Both the position numbers and the translations under genes were made by a program. Below are positions 13,856 to 14,148 of a stretch of DNA of 14,148 nucleotides, in pieces. Under the pieces are notes generated by a model. The model was not told the origin of the DNA. It searched no databases and worked only from the letters and a program-made list of their open reading frames with translations. How positions within the stretch are numbered: position 1 is the stretch's first letter; every line of letters starts with the position of its first letter. Source of the DNA: Phascolarctobacterium_B sp045598345 (GTDB lineage: Bacteria; Bacillota; Negativicutes; Acidaminococcales; Acidaminococcaceae); NCBI GenBank assembly GCA_045598345.1, contig JAZLLX010000034.1, positions 1-14,148 of the forward strand, read 5' to 3'.

Positions 13856-13917
13856 AGTTAGAAGTTAAAAATTAATGGTAATATGTTCCTGTTATTATAT
13901 AACAAATTACAGGAACA
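13856..13917 (+). repeat. Heptamers (3 units) + 21-bp motif followed by an inverted half-copy
   Basis: AGTTAGA, AGTTAAA, AATTAAT, then GGTAATATGTTCCTGTTATT (then A) at 13877. A reversed half-copy, AATTACAGGAACA (13905-13917), follows within eight bases, so the pair forms a hairpin with one mismatch in 13. Confidence 0.6.
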
Positions 13918-13922
13918 CGAGT

Positions 13923-14108
13923 AGCCCCCGCCCTTGCGGGGGCTGTCGCCGATAAGTTTATTCGGTGGGCGACTGGGGGTGCGGATTACGCAGAAAACTC
14001 GTCAGCTTAATGCTGACTCTCGTGCCCCCTTAGAGGGGGCTGGCAGTTGCGTAGCAACTGACTGAGGGTGGCGATTAAAGCGGTACTTTCGCTATGCAGT
14101 CGCCACCC
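13923..14108. repeat. Cluster of six perfect hairpins
   Basis: In 186 bases there are six inverted repeats with perfect arms: 13923-13931/13936-13944 (9 bp), 13945-13950/13968-13973 (6 bp), 14001-14006/14012-14017 (6 bp), 14024-14030/14034-14040 (7 bp), 14044-14050/14054-14060 (7 bp) and 14066-14074/14100-14108 (9 bp). No open reading frame of note covers it. Confidence 0.7.
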
Positions 14109-14148
14109 CACCACCGACCTTAAAAACTGTGTCGGTCCCCCGCCCCTC

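Larger units (their letters stand above)
13766..14148. mobile_element. Second noncoding repeat element, cut by the window end
   Basis: No gene is present from 13630 to the end. The region carries second copies of both cassettes found between wecB and atpZ, in the same order. Its last 45 bases are an inverted copy of its beginning: 13788-13799 (GGGCGGGGGACC) pairs with 14134-14145, and 13821-13833 pairs with 14104-14116. This suggests an element with inverted ends whose right end continues past 14148. Confidence 0.5.

Overview
The window reads as a chromosomal segment of a low-to-mid GC Bacillota. Every gene I can support lies on the minus strand, and most have purine-rich Shine-Dalgarno sites. 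The layout wecB - atpZ - atpI - atpB-E-F-A-G-D-C plus a GTP-type PEP carboxykinase would suit the Negativicutes, an anaerobic lineage that often makes succinate or propionate. That placement is inference from gene content and order, not from a marker gene.

Layout, in transcription order from right to left. (1) 13686-14148: a noncoding, hairpin-rich repeat element cut off by the window end. (2) 12511-13629: wecB, UDP-GlcNAc 2-epimerase, with its own extended -10 promoter. (3) 11604-12534: a noncoding element of about 930 bp bounded by inverted heptamer arrays. Its right end supplies the last seven codons and the stop of wecB. (4) 4878-11549: the F-type ATP synthase operon atpZ-I-B-E-F-A-G-D-C, closed by a strong hairpin terminator. 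(5) 2775-4727: pckG with its own promoter and terminator. (6) 1747-2694: an AEC-family permease. (7) 14-1633: a Na/phosphate cotransporter with a PhoU-like tail.

The main result is in the ATP synthase operon. There is no separate atpH (delta). Between atpF and atpA there are only 18 bases. atpA instead begins with about 75 residues that look like the C-terminal domain of delta, fused in frame to a complete alpha subunit. The N-terminal domain of delta, which normally joins the alpha crown to the peripheral stalk, is missing from this window. If real, the stator connection is built differently: the b-binding half of delta is tethered to every alpha chain. The same alpha chain has Gly where the P-loop nearly always has Gln (GDRGTGKT).

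The second result is a repeat system in the intergenic regions around wecB. A 21-bp motif (GGTAANANGTTCCTNTGATT, then A) occurs seven times in both orientations. In every case it directly abuts an array of degenerate 7-bp tandem units on the same side. The arrays and motifs bound larger elements that carry shared GC-rich cassettes and many perfect hairpins. No transposase or other protein is encoded in them.

The ATP synthase, the PEP carboxykinase and the phosphate importer fit a general energy and carbon metabolism neighbourhood, but the terminators and promoters indicate they are transcribed separately.
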